Shown piece by piece: positions 23,560 through 35,453 of a DNA stretch of 64,000 nucleotides (its first letter is position 1; each line of letters starts with the position of its first letter). Below the pieces are notes generated by a model, which had not been told where the DNA came from, made no database searches, and saw only the letters and a list, made by a program, of their open reading frames with translations. The stretch covers positions 52,749,274 to 52,813,273 of the forward strand of contig NW_020312848.1 of NCBI RefSeq assembly GCF_003265705.1. Direction: 5' to 3'. The translations under genes were made by a program, and so were the position numbers. This DNA is from Callorhinus ursinus (lineage: Eukaryota > Chordata > Mammalia > Carnivora > Otariidae).

Positions 23560-24255
23560 AAATAGCTGACATAATAATTTATTAATGTACAAATCTTCAA
23601 TGTCCCTCCATAGTTTATAGGATAAATTCTAAGATCCTTTACATGTTATACAAGATCTTTTGTGATCTGACCCATAATTCTCTAATCTCCTTTCTTGTTA
23701 TTTCTTGCTCCAGCCATATTATACTTTTTATATTGTGCCATTTAGTGCAGTTTCTTGCCTTCACCTTGCTCTTCTTCACTTTTCTGGCAAACTCCTACTC
23801 ATGTGCAGGATATTGTAGAGATTAAGAGAGAACAGATACATAACCTCTTTCTAACACCTGTTTATAAACTACTGAAGCTTGGGCAAATTGCTCACTTCTC
23901 TGTCCCTCAATTTTCTCATCTGTAAATTAGGGCTAATAATAGTCTCTGCCTAGTAAGTACGCAAATGTAAGCTATTGTTATTTATTTTATCCCTTAAGAC
24001 TTAACAAAGAATTCTCCTCCTCCAGGAAACCTTTCAAGATTTCCCAGGATGGATTAGGTTTTCTTCCTACATGCTCCATAACTTCTTGCATATCTCTGTT
24101 CTTAGACTCAGCACATTTTGTATGGATGGTATTTTTATGTAACTGCCTTCTCATCAGACCATGAGCCCCTTGAAGGAAGAAATCATATTTTATTCAGTTT
24201 AATGTCTTTAGCATAATGCTTGTCCAGAGTAAATTCTTAATAAATGTTTGATGAA
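23560..24255 (+). mobile_element. L2 LINE fragment, split by a MIR
   Basis: AAGATCCTTTACATGTTATACAAG, GGAAACCTTTCAAGATTTCC, CATGAGCCCCTTGAAGGAAG and GAATGAATGAATTG follow L2. A MIR is inserted in the middle. Confidence 0.75.
23805..23985 (+). mobile_element. MIR SINE nested in L2
   Basis: CTTGGGCAAATTGCTCACTTC, CCCTCAATTTTCTCATCTGTA and TTAGGGCTAATAATAGT are clear MIR text. Confidence 0.75.
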
Positions 24256-24261
24256 TGAATG

Positions 24262-24430
24262 AATTGTATAGTGGGAAGAATTCATGCTTCGGAGTCAGAC
24301 AGATGTGTTCAAATCCAGTACTTACTATCTCTACATCTACAGGCAAGTAACTGTTTCTTTATGTATAAATAGGGATGATGCACCCCTCACTTTTAGGATT
24401 AGTAATAGTATATAGTCTACTGGAGTATAT
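24262..24430 (+). mobile_element. MIR SINE
   Basis: TTCATGCTTCGGAGTCAGAC, TTCAAATCCAGTACTTACTA and GGCAAGTAACTGTTTC match the 5' half of MIR. Confidence 0.7.
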
Positions 24431-24599
24431 GAACACTCTTGTTATTATTGTTATTACCCTGAAAATATATAATAATTTTATCTCAAAGTTAGAGTTAGTA
24501 GGCAGATACACTTTTTACCCCTTGAAGAATCATCTTAATTCTAAAGAATATATACTCTCGTACTTAAGTTTTTCTAAAACTGATCTCCTATTGAATTTC

Positions 24600-24850
24600 C
24601 CTTGAAGTACCCATGGCTTGCTGAATTCCTGTACTATCTGTTAATACTCAGTGGACATTTAGCTTTTTCCTTGCAGTTTTACCAACATCGTTATGTTTGC
24701 TTTGTGCAAATAGGTCGTCAGCCTTTTGAGGACAATAATCATGTTCTTATATATCTTTTTATTTTCTTCCTATTTCCCTATCCTTTGCTCTTGTCCACTT
24801 TTCCAAATATAAACTAACAGATCAATAAATAAATGTTGATTGATGATGAT
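24600..24850 (+). mobile_element. Possible L2 3' end
   Basis: The order ends in AATAAATAAATGTTGATTGATG after a TTGAGGACAATAATCATG block. Weak. Confidence 0.4.
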
Positions 24851-24959
24851 GAGTGGAAGCCCAAGAGCAGGCAGGAGTAACTGGAATGTTCTGGCTCTGG
24901 GAAGGTCCATCTCATTTGAAGTAGAATCTCAGCCAACAGTTAATGCAAAGATTGCATTG

Positions 24960-25245
24960 GACATGAAGGGGAATATAGAAGAAATATAAGATGGTCCCTT
25001 CTCTGCAGGAGCTGACAATCTACTTGGCAAGATAAAGCATGCCCACACTGAACTGTTAAGGAACAGCACTGGACAGAATATGATGAAGCCTACATAGTGT
25101 TCAGAGGGAGAGAAATTAGAAATTCATGCAGGTGAGGTTGAAGTCAAGAGAATGTTGGGAGGCTCAAAGGGGAAAGAGACAGAACCTTACAGAAACTTGA
25201 GTGCTTACGATGTGCCAGGCATGTGATGAGTGGTGAATGTATATT
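24960..25245 (-). mobile_element. Probable L2 fragments
   Basis: TCTGCAGGAGCTGACAATCTAC and GAGTGCTTACGATGTGCCAG are reverse-complement L2 3' motifs. Confidence 0.5.
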
Positions 25246-25247
25246 CT

Positions 25248-25278
<31 letters not shown>

Positions 25279-25279
25279 C
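25246..25279 (+). repeat. (TG)n microsatellite
   Basis: About 16 TG units with one TTTG interruption near the start. Confidence 0.95.
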
Positions 25280-25324
25280 ACCTGTGCATGTGATAGGAAC
25301 TTTTTATTCATACGTTAATTCAAT

Positions 25325-25485
25325 AAACATTTTTTAAAATTATGGCAAAAAACACAGAAAATAAAATTTACCACCGTAACCATTTTAAATGTATAGTTCA
25401 TATATTTACATTGCTGTGCAAGAGATTTCCAAAACTTTTTCAGCTTGCAGAACTGAAACTATGTACCCACTAAACAAGTGCTCTC
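25325..25485 (-). mobile_element. Old L1M 3' end
   Basis: ACCGTAACCATTTTAAATGT, ACATTGCTGTGCAAGAGAT and TGCAGAACTGAAACTATGTACCC are the reverse complement of old mammalian L1 3' ends. Confidence 0.65.
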
Positions 25486-25499
25486 TGTTTCTTGTCTTG

Positions 25500-25650
25500 C
25501 CTTGAACATGTATTGTTTTATCTAATTCTTACAACAAACCTGTGAGATAATTTAGGAATACTGTTTTAATTAAATGAGGCTTAGAGGTTGAAGAAAATTT
25601 CCCAAGGTCTTATAATTAATAAAGGTAGAACCACATGAACCTTGGATCAG
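25500..25650 (-). mobile_element. MIR SINE fragment
   Basis: AATGAGGCTTAGAGGTTGAAG and CCCAAGGTCTTATAATTAATAAAGG are a decayed reverse-strand MIR. Confidence 0.55.
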
Positions 25651-25830
25651 GAAGGGAATGAAATATTAAGAACCCATGATTTCAGGCAAGATAGCAGAAG
25701 AGCTATATTTTGCTTTTATGTGGGAGTTGGTTTCTATGGGACATTCATGGATATGGTGGATTTTGCCTCTAAAATGTGCCATAAAGCACCAGATACTGCT
25801 CTACCTTCAATAGCTCTCCTTCCTAGTCTT

Positions 25831-26462
25831 TTTTTTTTTTTTCACACACAAGTGTACTTTATTGAATTCAGCTGTAGGCAGGCAAGTGTGTTAATGTAAA
25901 GGGCTGGACGCTAAGGGACAGGGCCAGCAGCGCACGGTGGAGGACTTGGGTCTCCTGCCATGAGCACCTAGTGGTACCCATTGTTCTCCTGCATAGACTT
26001 TAAAAATACACTGTAGGCTGTAGCATAGACAAACACCAGAAGAACAATGGATCCAGTGGTCAGAAGGAGGCCCAAGACCAGGGCCCAGATGTTCAGGCAC
26101 TTGGCGGTGGAGGCATAAGTCTGGGCCCCCGTCAGGTCACCCACCATCTTCTGGTCCCTGGACTTCACAGAGTAGGCGAAGGCCACGAAGCCCAGGCAGC
26201 ACCAGTTCATGAAGATGGTGTTGAACAGGGACCAGACGATGTGGTCGGGCACGGCTGTCTCACTACGGATGTTGATCACAGTGGTCGTCACGGGAGCCGA
26301 GCTCTGGGGTGCCCCGAATACAGCCACCTCGTGCTCCTCCTTGAGCATCTCATAGGTTGGGGGGACGCCATTGTGGGCGCCCGGGAAGAAGTGCTGGGAG
26401 TTGTGGTTCATGGTGGGAGATGGAGCACCGGTGGTGTGGATGTGGATGCCGGACCTTGCTCT
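25831..26462 (-). mobile_element. Processed (L1-mobilised) IFITM mRNA copy
   Basis: A 632-base insertion with every mark of L1-driven retrocopying. There is a T run at 25829-25842 (an A-tail on the minus strand), AATAAA on the minus strand at plus 25858-25863, about 125 bases of 3' UTR, an intronless CDS and about 50 bases of 5' UTR. CTCTCCTTCCTAGTCTT at 25814-25830 is repeated exactly at 26463-26479, a 17-base target-site duplication. CpG dinucleotides are still frequent inside, unlike the flanks, which suggests a fairly recent insertion. Confidence 0.95.
25968..26411 (-). CDS. IFITM3-like interferon-induced transmembrane protein, intact retrocopy
   Basis: 147 codons, open from ATG (context CCCACCATGA) to stop, within the usual 125-150 range of the IFITM group. 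IFITM proteins sit in plasma and endosomal membranes and block fusion of enveloped viruses. Visible here: PPTYEML at 17-23 with Tyr20 of the endocytic sorting signal; the amphipathic segment [10 protein letters not shown] (59-68); Cys71, Cys72 and Cys105, the S-palmitoylation positions; Lys24, Lys83, Lys88 and Lys104; the GxxxG motif Gly91-Gly95; and a C-terminal membrane span at about 109-133 after the CD225 core. The parental genes have one intron within the CD225 coding region; none is present here. It carries no promoter of its own, so expression would depend on flanking DNA. It could be a silent but young pseudogene; conservation of all landmarks makes function possible, not proven. Confidence 0.88.
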   Translation of the reverse strand: MNHNSQHFFPGAHNGVPPTYEMLKEEHEVAVFGAPQSSAPVTTTVINIRSETAVPDHIVWSLFNTIFMNWCCLGFVAFAYSVKSRDQKMVGDLTGAQTYASTAKCLNIWALVLGLLLTTGSIVLLVFVYATAYSVFLKSMQENNGYH

Positions 26463-26479
26463 CTCTCCTTCCTAGTCTT

Positions 26480-27045
26480 AAGGTCTCTGTTGTCTGGAAT
26501 GCTGCTGCTGATTTGAGAACATCAGAAAAATGGTAGTGGGTTCCTGTGTTTGATTTTTGGGCATGCAGTCCTCTTAGGACACAAGGTATTGAATGAAGAC
26601 TGTTCTTTAGAGTGAAGGATGTTGGGTCAAGTTTGAAATCTTTCTAGAACTGTTCTTGAAGTAGATTGAAAGGACTTGAATGTGTCTTAATGGAAAGCTG
26701 GCCTATTGGATTGATGGTGGCAAGGACAAGGAAGTATGTAGGTTTTATATATATATATATATATGGAGGCCTTGAAAGATGATAAAAAATATTTTTATTA
26801 TTTTTTTTTCTTTTTTTTTTTGCCAGATTTTCAGGTTGACAGAGAGGAGTGGAAGTGAAAATGTAAGCGCCAAATATGATCCCTGACTTAAAAGAGCTCC
26901 CTGTTGGTTGAGGCCTTATAAATAGATTTTTCCTGCTGAGATATATTCTGGCAATAGATTAGGCCACACATGGAGTTCTACAGAGTGGTTGTTTAAGGAA
27001 GGCACTAGGGATGGCAGATGTACTTGGGAGGATGAATCAGGATCG
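26480..27045. other. Intergenic, nothing recognised
   Basis: Holds a (TA)n tract at 26746-26764 and T-rich runs at 26802-26822. No gene. Confidence 0.5.
26746..26764. repeat. (TA)n microsatellite
   Basis: About nine TA units. Confidence 0.9.
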
Positions 27046-27054
27046 GAAATCATT

Positions 27055-27235
27055 AATTGTGAAATAATGCATTTTATTTGTCAAGCACTATGTGAGGTGC
27101 TTTTTATACGTTTTGTCTAATTCTCAAGACATCTTGTGGTAGACATTAGTGTTCTAATTTGACAAACTGTGTCTCAAAAAGGTAAAGATTTGTCCTAGAT
27201 TGGTTGGGCTGGTTATTAAACTATCATCTCTTGGC
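27055..27235 (-). mobile_element. MIR SINE
   Basis: GTCAAGCACTATGTGAGGTGC, TTCTCAAGACATCTTGTGGTAG and GTAAAGATTTGTCCTAGATTGG follow reverse-strand MIR. Confidence 0.55.
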
Positions 27236-27299
27236 TTCAAATTCACCGTTCCATATTTTGCTTTTTGATACTGGGCTGGGTATTTACAAGTCATGTTTC

Positions 27300-27870
27300 T
27301 GATTTGTCAGTTGGTTAAACTCCATCAGTGGGGGATGCTAGAGGGAGATTGCAAGCCGAAGGAGGTAGATGGAACATGCTGCTTCTTCTTTGCTGTTGTT
27401 TTCTGTTTTTCTTCTTATTTGCTTTTTGTCGGCTTTCTTTTCCCATAAGCAATACCCCAGCGATGCTTTTTTGCCCCCACAGCAGCACTGTGTTCCACTA
27501 GCAGCAGTCGAGTCCAGTTTGCAGCTTTTTCTCAACAGCCGTAGAGCCAGCCCATACAGACCCCAGTACCAACTGGCCCATTTCCCCCTTGTCAGTGGTC
27601 TGGGATCCAGCCCCATGTGACTCTTCCTCCTTCTGAGCTCAGGTTCCCCACACCTCTGAATATCCCCACCTCCTTAAGAGTCTGAGTTTCAGCACTATGA
27701 GGTCTATCCTCCAGGCTTCTGTTAATAATTCCAACTTCTTTTCTTTGTTCCTCCAATGTTAGGGATGGCCACTATGTCTTACAGCTAATGTATCTAAGAT
27801 ACCCTAGAGTTCTCTGTCTTTTCAGTACCTAATTAATAAATTTTACTGAATTAAAAACTCTTTTTTATTC
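27300..27870. mobile_element. Old interspersed repeat, family not assigned
   Basis: CCATCAGTGGGGGATGCTAG, AGCTCAGGTTCCCCACACC, CAGCACTATGAGGTCTATCC and GTACCTAATTAATAAATTTTAC resemble a repeat seen often in mammalian genomes, but I cannot name it with confidence. ORFs on both strands (27338-27616, 27369-27620) are probably chance within it. Confidence 0.4.
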
Positions 27871-27942
27871 ATTTCTTTCTGTTTAAATAACTAATGTGAT
27901 TTCAATCTCTTGGTTAGAACCTGAAACAATTATATAACTACT

Positions 27943-27962
27943 CATCATCATCATCATCATCA
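27943..27962 (+). repeat. (CAT)n microsatellite
   Basis: Between six and seven CAT units. Confidence 0.9.
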
Positions 27963-28099
27963 AGGCCGCCATTTATTATTTACAAGGTAGTAGGACCACA
28001 TTTCTTTTCTTGCTACCAATCTGGCTGCCTATGGGTTGGAGCAGATTTTTTCAGGGGGCACTGGCAGCTTAATCTTGCTAGCACTTAGTGTCTGTAAGC

Positions 28100-28300
28100 C
28101 CTATCTTGATGAAATTTTTTATCCTGTGTGTTTACTATTTTTCAAAGCATTTCCAACAAAGCTCTTCACAAGGGCAGGGACCATGCTTATTTTTTCCCAT
28201 GGAATCCATAGGGCCAGGAACAGTGTCTAGCATTGTTTGGTAGGAGTTATTAGTATCCATTTATTGAACAAAGAATTGGATAAATGAGTGAATGAATGAG
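28100..28300 (+). mobile_element. L2 LINE 3' end
   Basis: CACAAGGGCAGGGACCATGC, GGCCAGGAACAGTGTCTAGC and GAGTGAATGAATGAG are the L2 end. Confidence 0.65.
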
Positions 28301-30190
28301 GAGGACTCAGCTAGAACTTCATCCTTTCCAGTGGTTGGATTCTAGTAACTGACCTCCTTAATTTTTGACTTTACTGCTGACTTGTACTTCTCTTCCCATC
28401 AAGGCTTGATCTGGAACCCATTATATTTGACTGAGGCATGACAGCCATTTTAGAACTTGTCAACTTCACATTTATTGTTCCCTTCACTGTCTATATGCTT
28501 TGAGCTATTGGCTAGGAATGTGCTTCCAATCAGGTGGCTCTTCCTTGAACCGTAGCATTACCATGGTCTCTGCCTACTACTAGGTTCCACCCTAGACATC
28601 TCTGTGGAATTAACCTCCCCTGAGCATTGGGAAGTCCCCTTTGGCATTAGGATTTGATTAACAGCCAACCTCTCATACTCTCTACATCCAGCTGGGTGAG
28701 CCCCCTCTGTCTCTGTCCCCACCCCAGCCCTCTACCCGCCAGGATCCAGGCCCACGCTATTCTTTCTGCCAGCCTTTGGAGTTTCTACATGTCTGTGGTT
28801 AAGGCTGCACAGTTTAGGATGTTTATGATTCAGATATTTTTCACTGGTCCTTATTATATGCAGCACAAGCCAAGAAAGCAGACTTTCTCCTTAATCTCAC
28901 CTCAGAGGTGAAATAAAAATCCCTTTTGTGTTTAAACTTTTCCTAGTGACTTTTATGCTTGAATAAACTTTTCCTGGATATATGACTATTGAAGCAAGGA
29001 TGCATTAATATATATACCTACATTTGTAATTGAACGTGACTTGATATTATTGCTCCTCAAATTGAAGTCAAATATGCTTTTGTGTAAGATTTAACATTAA
29101 TATCTTGTGTTTTGTTTCCACTTGTTATTATATCTACTGTTTTTATTTTCCATGCAGAGAAGAACCATTCATATATAGGTCCTTTCACCTTACTGACTTG
29201 CTGATTTTCCTCTCTCTACCTGTAATATCAGAGACTGGTAGAAACTTCTACATGACTTAGAATGTTGCAAAGCCTCATATCCATAACAGTATATCCTATG
29301 ATGATTTTTCTTTTAATAATCAGAGTTCTGGTTGTCAGGTTATACTAGGAAGCTTTTCAAGGTGGGATGCCTTTGAAGTAACCACACAAATGCTTCTCCC
29401 CTCTTTCCTCTATGATTATTATTCCACTGACATGAATAAGTAGATGATTGACTTTATGGCCGCAACCCAACAGGGAGACCCTACAGAACAAAGATAATTG
29501 GAACACAGAGATAGAGTAGAACCCTAAAGTTCTACCCAAAAGGGTAGACAGGGGAAGATAGCAACAGGAAATGACCCAGTGAAGTCTCAACAAATAGTTA
29601 ATGGTAGTCGGGAAGTATAGCAGGTAGTAGGGACCCAGAAGTGAGGTCTGGAGTATAGGCAGTATTGCCTAAGAAAACTGTGGAAACCAGGCAGGGATTT
29701 AGGTATTGTAGGAATAAAAAGAGATGCAGGTCCTGGGACAGAGTTTGAGATCTGGGATTTAAGAACCCAGATTCTTACAGGCTCTCATGTAGGCCACTGA
29801 GTTATGTCCTAAGACTCTGTAGGTCTTTTCACCTGTAACTGGAGCAAGCAATCATGAACAGTAATCTAGGAGTTGAGTGGGATAGATAGTGAGTTGGGTC
29901 TGATTTCCCTGTGTGTAAAATTTAGAAATGGGAACATTGCCATTGGTCAGGGGTTAGATATTACTAAGGACAAAGGACAAAGATAGTGGTGTTCTTTCTC
30001 TGGATAACGTCCCCTCCACTTCATTGTTGTCTGAGTATTCTGTGATATATTGGGAGGGGGAAAGAATTAGTCAGAAAGGACATGGGAAGTCATTGTAATA
30101 AAATATTTCTGAATATCAGTTTTGGTCTGGGGTACTACTTGACTCCTGTGGCATGGATGATGATTTATGGAAAATTCAGTATCTTAAGTT
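28301..30190. other. Intergenic, nothing recognised
   Basis: Moderately GC-richer in places (28650-28760) but with no recognised gene or repeat. Confidence 0.4.
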
Positions 30191-30196
30191 TCTGTA

Positions 30197-30437
30197 ATCT
30201 ACAGGTTCTCAACTAGGTGTGACTTTGCCTTCTCCTCCCCTGGCCCAGAACACCTGTCAATGTATGGAAACACATTTGTTATGACTGAGGGAAGGGATAG
30301 GGAGCTGCTCATAATCCATCTACATCCTGTGCATCCTGCAATGCACAGGGCCTCCCCCGACAACTACAACAAAGAATTATCCAGTTCAAATATTAGTATT
30401 TGAATTTCTCAAGGTTGAGAAACCCTGCTATAAACCA
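30197..30437 (+). mobile_element. MER5A DNA transposon (hAT-Charlie)
   Basis: Starts ACAGGTTCTCAACTAGG and ends AAGGTTGAGAAACCCTG, the paired MER5A ends. Inside are GTCAATGTATGGAAACAC, CATCCTGCAATGCACAGGGC and CAACAAAGAATTATCCAG. Nearly full length. Confidence 0.85.
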
Positions 30438-30456
30438 AATGGACTCTATCCTTCCT

Positions 30457-30640
30457 TTTTTTTTTTTTTAAGATTTTATTTATTTATTTCAGAGAGAGAG
30501 CGAGAATGCAAGAGCAGGGGGAGGGAGAAGCAGGCTCCCCGCTGAGCAGGGAGCCCAATGTGGAGCTTGATCTCAGGACACTGGGATCATGACCTGAGCC
30601 GAAGGCAGACACTTAACCAACTGAGCCACCCAGGTGCCCC
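30457..30640 (-). mobile_element. CAN-SINE
   Basis: T tract, AAGATTTTATTTATTTATTT, GGCTCCCCGCTGAGCAGGGA, ending GAGCCACCCAGGTGCCCC. TCTATCCTTCC before and TCTGTCCTTT after may be a decayed target-site duplication. Confidence 0.92.
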
Positions 30641-31430
30641 ATCTGTCCTTTTATTATCCTGGGATTCTTTGTCACTGTGGACATGTTTCTTGGGCAGCTA
30701 TTATACCCCTGTAATCATTGTAAAGTTATTTTGAATGTGACAGAATCCTCTTTCAGCATACAGTTATCTACTAGATCTCCACAGACTAGCATTGTCAAGC
30801 CTTGTGTGTGTTTCTGTGTGTAGTAGGATGAAACTGCAGATCCTCACAGACAGACATTCACAAGGGATTAACTCATGACCTTGACTTTTGAGACTTTTAT
30901 CCATCTGAGCTACTCAGTGGAATAGGTACTCTACACAGAGATGCAAAAATGGTTCTCTTTTTTTCTCTAAGTTTGAAGCTACAGTGTGACCTAATATTTG
31001 TTTTAATGCTGATTAGTTCCTTCAGTGCAGTCAAAAGCAACAAAACCTGGAGTGAAATCCTGTCATTCTTGCAAGCATATTCTCTCCTCTTCCAGAAACA
31101 ACCTGGAGACTTGGCCTGGATTGCATAGAATCTATATACCCTGGGCTACCAATAAAATGTGTGCTGCCTAGCCAGAATTGAGGAATCTTTGTCAATCTGT
31201 TAATCAGTTGGATTTATTTAGGGATACTTGATTTTTTCAGAGGAATTTTTTTTTTTTGTAATGGAGAATTTCTAGGCCCCTTTAATTCTAGATCACTGGG
31301 GGACTAGATGAGTTCATTCCCCCTTGTGTTCAGGTGCCTTCTAGTTATCTAACATATAGAAACATAGATTTGAAAAAAACCTGAGAGTGGTTGGCTAACT
31401 GCTATATAAAACCAAACCTGTCTTGCTGCC
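30641..31430. other. Intergenic, nothing recognised
   Basis: No supported feature. T run at 31248-31257. Confidence 0.4.
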
Positions 31431-31434
31431 TGCC

Positions 31435-31612
31435 TGTTTTTATAAATAACATTTTATTGGAACACAGAAATGCTTATGCATTTACATATCGTGGATGGCT
31501 GCTTTTGCATTAAAATAGCAGGGCTGAATAGTTGTAACAGAGAGTGTATGTCCCACAAAACCTAAAATATTATTTGTTTCTTTATGGAACAAGTTTCCTG
31601 ACCCCCAACCCA
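31435..31612 (+). mobile_element. Old DNA transposon fragment, probably hAT
   Basis: ATAAATAACATTTTATTGGAACACAG, GTGGATGGCTGCTTTTGCAT, GTTGTAACAGAGAGTGTATG and AAGTTTCCTGACCCC match a familiar mammalian non-autonomous DNA element; the exact family is not certain. Confidence 0.55.
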
Positions 31613-31725
31613 GTCCACCTTCCTCATTTTACAGATGAAGAAACCAAATTCTAGAGAGATTAAGTGACTAGGCCAAGGTCATACTGCCAACAGAATTGAG
31701 GTTAAAGCATGATTAATACATGTTT
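31613..31725 (-). mobile_element. MIR SINE fragment
   Basis: CTCATTTTACAGATGAAGAAACC, GATTAAGTGACTAGGCCAAGG and TCATACTGCCAACAGAATTGAGG are reverse-strand MIR. Confidence 0.75.
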
Positions 31726-32804
31726 TGAGAAATGAAGATGATGAATATCAGACCATTGACAAGCTGTGTTCTAACAACAAAATGGGGGAAAAGGTAAATA
31801 TGCTATAAGTCACTTTACCTAAAGACAGAAAAACTGTCTTGATTGATTTATTTCCCCCACTGAATTGCTCAATCATCTTTACGCCATTCAGATATAGCTG
31901 AAGTAAGACTCGAGTCAAGTGATATCACAATTTTATGCAGTTAGGTTTTCCAAAGAATAGCAGAATATTTATTGGTCAGTCTCCTGTGTCTCAGTATTAT
32001 ATTCCTCAAAAGTTGAATTATTGATAGTAAGTCAGGGAAGACATTTTGGTAATTGCTGAACTCCTGAATGTATTGAGACTGACTAACTGTCCCTGTGTTC
32101 TGTGGCACCAGCTGACGGTGACGAAATCTATAGAAGTAGGACACATTTCCATAACATGAATATTCAGCGTCGGTGATGCAGGAATTATTATTAAACCACT
32201 GGGAAGGAACACATTCTCCTTATTATTTGATTGAATACTAAATGCTGCCTTTTAAAAATAATTCAGTATAAACACTTTGATAATGAGGAAAGAGGGATGC
32301 ATGGGAAAAAAAATCTCATACATTTTCCCTTGGTACATAAGAAGGAGATCAAATTGAATTTAAAACATATAGCCTGTCTAGAGGAACTATTTTGGAATCA
32401 TTAGCTATATTTCATCTACATCTGTGTTATGTATATTGAAGTATAATGTAATAGATGTCAGGGTAGAGCTTGATTTAAATGATGTATATAAAAATGGAAT
32501 ATGTAAAGAAGCATGTTCAACTGTAAATAAAGACCCTTGAAAATTAGTAAAATGCTGATTACAAATAATAATAATTATCACCAAAATAATATTTGTTAGA
32601 TGTTGGGCATCACCACATTTCTAAGGAAAGATATTTGCTTTTCTGTAAATGACACAGTTTATACTTACCAAAGGGTCCTAGAACCTCTAAGAATCCTAAA
32701 CACACAACTGAAGTTCCGTCATATGTGAAGTATGTCTGGTTCTTCATAGCAAAGATTTTATGTATGAGAAATAAAAAAGAAAGGAAACTGTTTTCATTCA
32801 TTCA
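31726..32804. other. Intergenic, nothing recognised
   Basis: AT-rich sequence with no supported feature. Confidence 0.45.
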
Positions 32805-32965
32805 TCCATTGAACATGAATTAAACTGCTCATGCCAGGCAGTGTACTAGGCTCTGGTCTCACACGAATGAAATAGATATAGAGGCTCCTCTCTTCTAAAA
32901 ACCCATGATCTAATGGAGGGTGCATGCAAATAGAAATAGAAACAATTTCAACAAGGATGGTATGT
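32805..32965 (-). mobile_element. L2 LINE 3' end
   Basis: CTCATGCCAGGCAGTGTACTAGG and AAAACCCATGATCTAATGGAGGG are reverse-strand L2. Confidence 0.6.
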
Positions 32966-35436
32966 GTTCTATAATAGAGATAAGCTTAGGAGTCTGTTGT
33001 GCCCAATTTCTCTTTCCTTTTACTAGTTTCTCATCATTTGTTCAAGCTCCTCTCCCCCAATCAGTTTGAGTGGGGTTGTCCTTTAATCCACGATGGAGTT
33101 TGGTACCCTTCTTTTTTTCTCTTTCTACCTCCTTCTCCCACCTTGAGGGTTTTACCACTATCCCAATTTACTAATTGGGTTGTGCCTGCCCTTGACTGTT
33201 TTCTCCAAGCTGCTCATGCCTTTAGACTTTTAGACTTTTTACTTCCTTCATCTTTTCTTTTTCTTCCCCCTCACCAAAATGAAGCTGTTTAGTGAGTTCC
33301 TATTACTGAGGTTCACTCTATCAAATACTAAAATACCTATTCAGTTAAGTCATCTGTTAGGTGTCCCCATTGGCCACCAGCAAATATATCCCAGGATCAA
33401 TGTAGCATTTTATTTTAAATGGGAATTCTTGATGACTACAGATCCTTAATCCAAATAGAGTTGAGGGGAGCAAGGCTAAAATTTCAGGCATGGTCATCAA
33501 AAGGTGGAAGAGACATTTTTTGGTCCCTCAGATCACACTATATAGGCAAAGGATAAATGAACAAGAGACTTGGTGAAGCAAGGTCAGTGAGAGACTGGAA
33601 CAACCAGAGAAGTATCACAGGCAGTTCTTTCTAGCACAATGGCCACTCATCCCATACTTTTTCTTCCTCCATTTCTTAAAAGGATACCAGCTATGTATGG
33701 TGCCTGGCAGCATGATATATTGGAAGAATATGGCTTTTGGATTCATACAGTGCTCAAATCAGACCCATTTTCTGCAAAAATAAAAATGCATATGTGAACA
33801 TCTAGCATACTGCTTGGCTTCAGATACCAATATGTGTTCAGATCAATGTATGTGACAGTTTTTTTCTTTATTTTCCTCCCTTCCTTCCTTCACCAAGAGG
33901 GATAATAAGCAGTAGCTGTTTGCACAAGTCTGAGTAAAGAAGCATTGTAGAGAGAGTAAAAAGTTTTTTTGGAATTGACCTCCACAGGGCAAATTCATGG
34001 CAGATCCACATTATTTATTCAGAGAGAACTGCATTGTAATCATACTCCTGGATGCACGGGGTAAATGAGTGACAGCTGAGCACCTCAGTCACTGTGAGAT
34101 GGCAACCTGAAATGGGTGCCTCCGAGGGAAGGGGCAGAGACCTCCTCCAAGGTCATGCAGAAGCAAGGCAGCAGGCAGGATTGCAGGGGAGGCAACTGCT
34201 AGGAGAGATGCCTGCAGTGGAGCTGCTATGGGATGATTCTTTTTGAGGTGGGGTGACAGTGTGAATATGTTTCAAGTTGTGAGCCACTGTGGATCCTCTC
34301 CAAAGAGCCACTCTCAAAACTCTGGTTTTGACCTCATTCTGGAGGCTTTTAAAAAGCAGTACCCTGAAGCTATTTTGTTTGTTTTCTTTTGCTTTAATGG
34401 CTTACAGCATTACAACATGGGTTTAAGTGAAGGAGAGTTTAGAGAAATAGAAAGTCACTGATGTAGGCTAAGTTGAAAATGAAACAGGAGTCATGTTAAT
34501 TTTACTGACATAATTCATGGCAAAAGTGGCTGAGCTTTTTGGCAGGAGTAGGGCATTGCTGGTAGGTAGTGTGTGTTCATGGTTGAGGTAGCTAGGATAG
34601 GATGTCAGCCAGAAGCTGTTGTCCTGGCTAGGAAGAGGGGAAACACGATTGAAACCACTTCCTCATTGAGTAGAGTGCCAGGGATAGAAACAAAAAAACT
34701 GGAGTAAACTCAGTCATAACAAAGCATCCTTTTTCTCTCCTGCTCCACACAGTTATGGGGATCAACAGCTTTGCCCAAGACACTATAGTGAGGTCTGTCA
34801 CTCTCCATAGATAGACCATCTATGGAAAGATGGCACTGGCAATGATTTCAGAGACAAGTAGATTCATTGCGAGTCATTGGACTCTACCTGAACCACCTGT
34901 GAGACCAAGAGGACACACTGAACAGTCTCTTGGAAACAGAAAGTTCAAAAAAAGGAAATGGGCTTCGAGAATGGGACAATCAGTAATGTGATCATGAGAG
35001 AAAATGGGAAGACAAATAGGGAGCACAATGGGTACAGGAGCAGCAGGCGCTGGGATTAGAGGCAATTCTAGGATAACTTCCAAAGGGTTGAGATGTGCCA
35101 ACAATAGCTTGATAATAAATCAAGTATTTTATCAGGGCAGCTTGGTGCTTCCCCCCAGTATCCCACCCCCAGAGTTGCTATTCCATCAAACTATATCTTC
35201 TTTGGTCCAGGAGTTTCCTGAGTCTGCCTCCCAAGTAATACCTTCTGAGTAAACCGGAAACTTTACCAGAACCAGATGGGAGCTGACTCTAAAGAGTCTT
35301 CATGATAACTCCTCTTGGTCACATTCCTTACGTCTTGGCTCGTGTAGATAGAATTTAGATTGGGACTCTTTTCTGTCTTCCTGAGGAATGGAAATCATAA
35401 CTGCATATTTAAGTTTTTGCTCTTATTAATAATAAT
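32966..35436. other. Intergenic, no gene recognised
   Basis: No repeat or gene was confidently recognised over about 2.5 kb. Open frames at 32999-33292, 34243-34461 and 35004-35252 have no family resemblance, no splice context and no visible conservation signal. Confidence 0.4.
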
Positions 35437-35453
35437 AAACTCATTGCTCTTTT

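Noticed and set aside
26241..26516. 91-codon plus-strand ORF over the IFITM copy
   Set aside because: It is the antisense shadow of the IFITM CDS in a GC-rich stretch.
32999..33292. 97-codon ORF rich in Leu, Pro and Phe
   Set aside because: Comes from a C/T-rich stretch; composition explains it.
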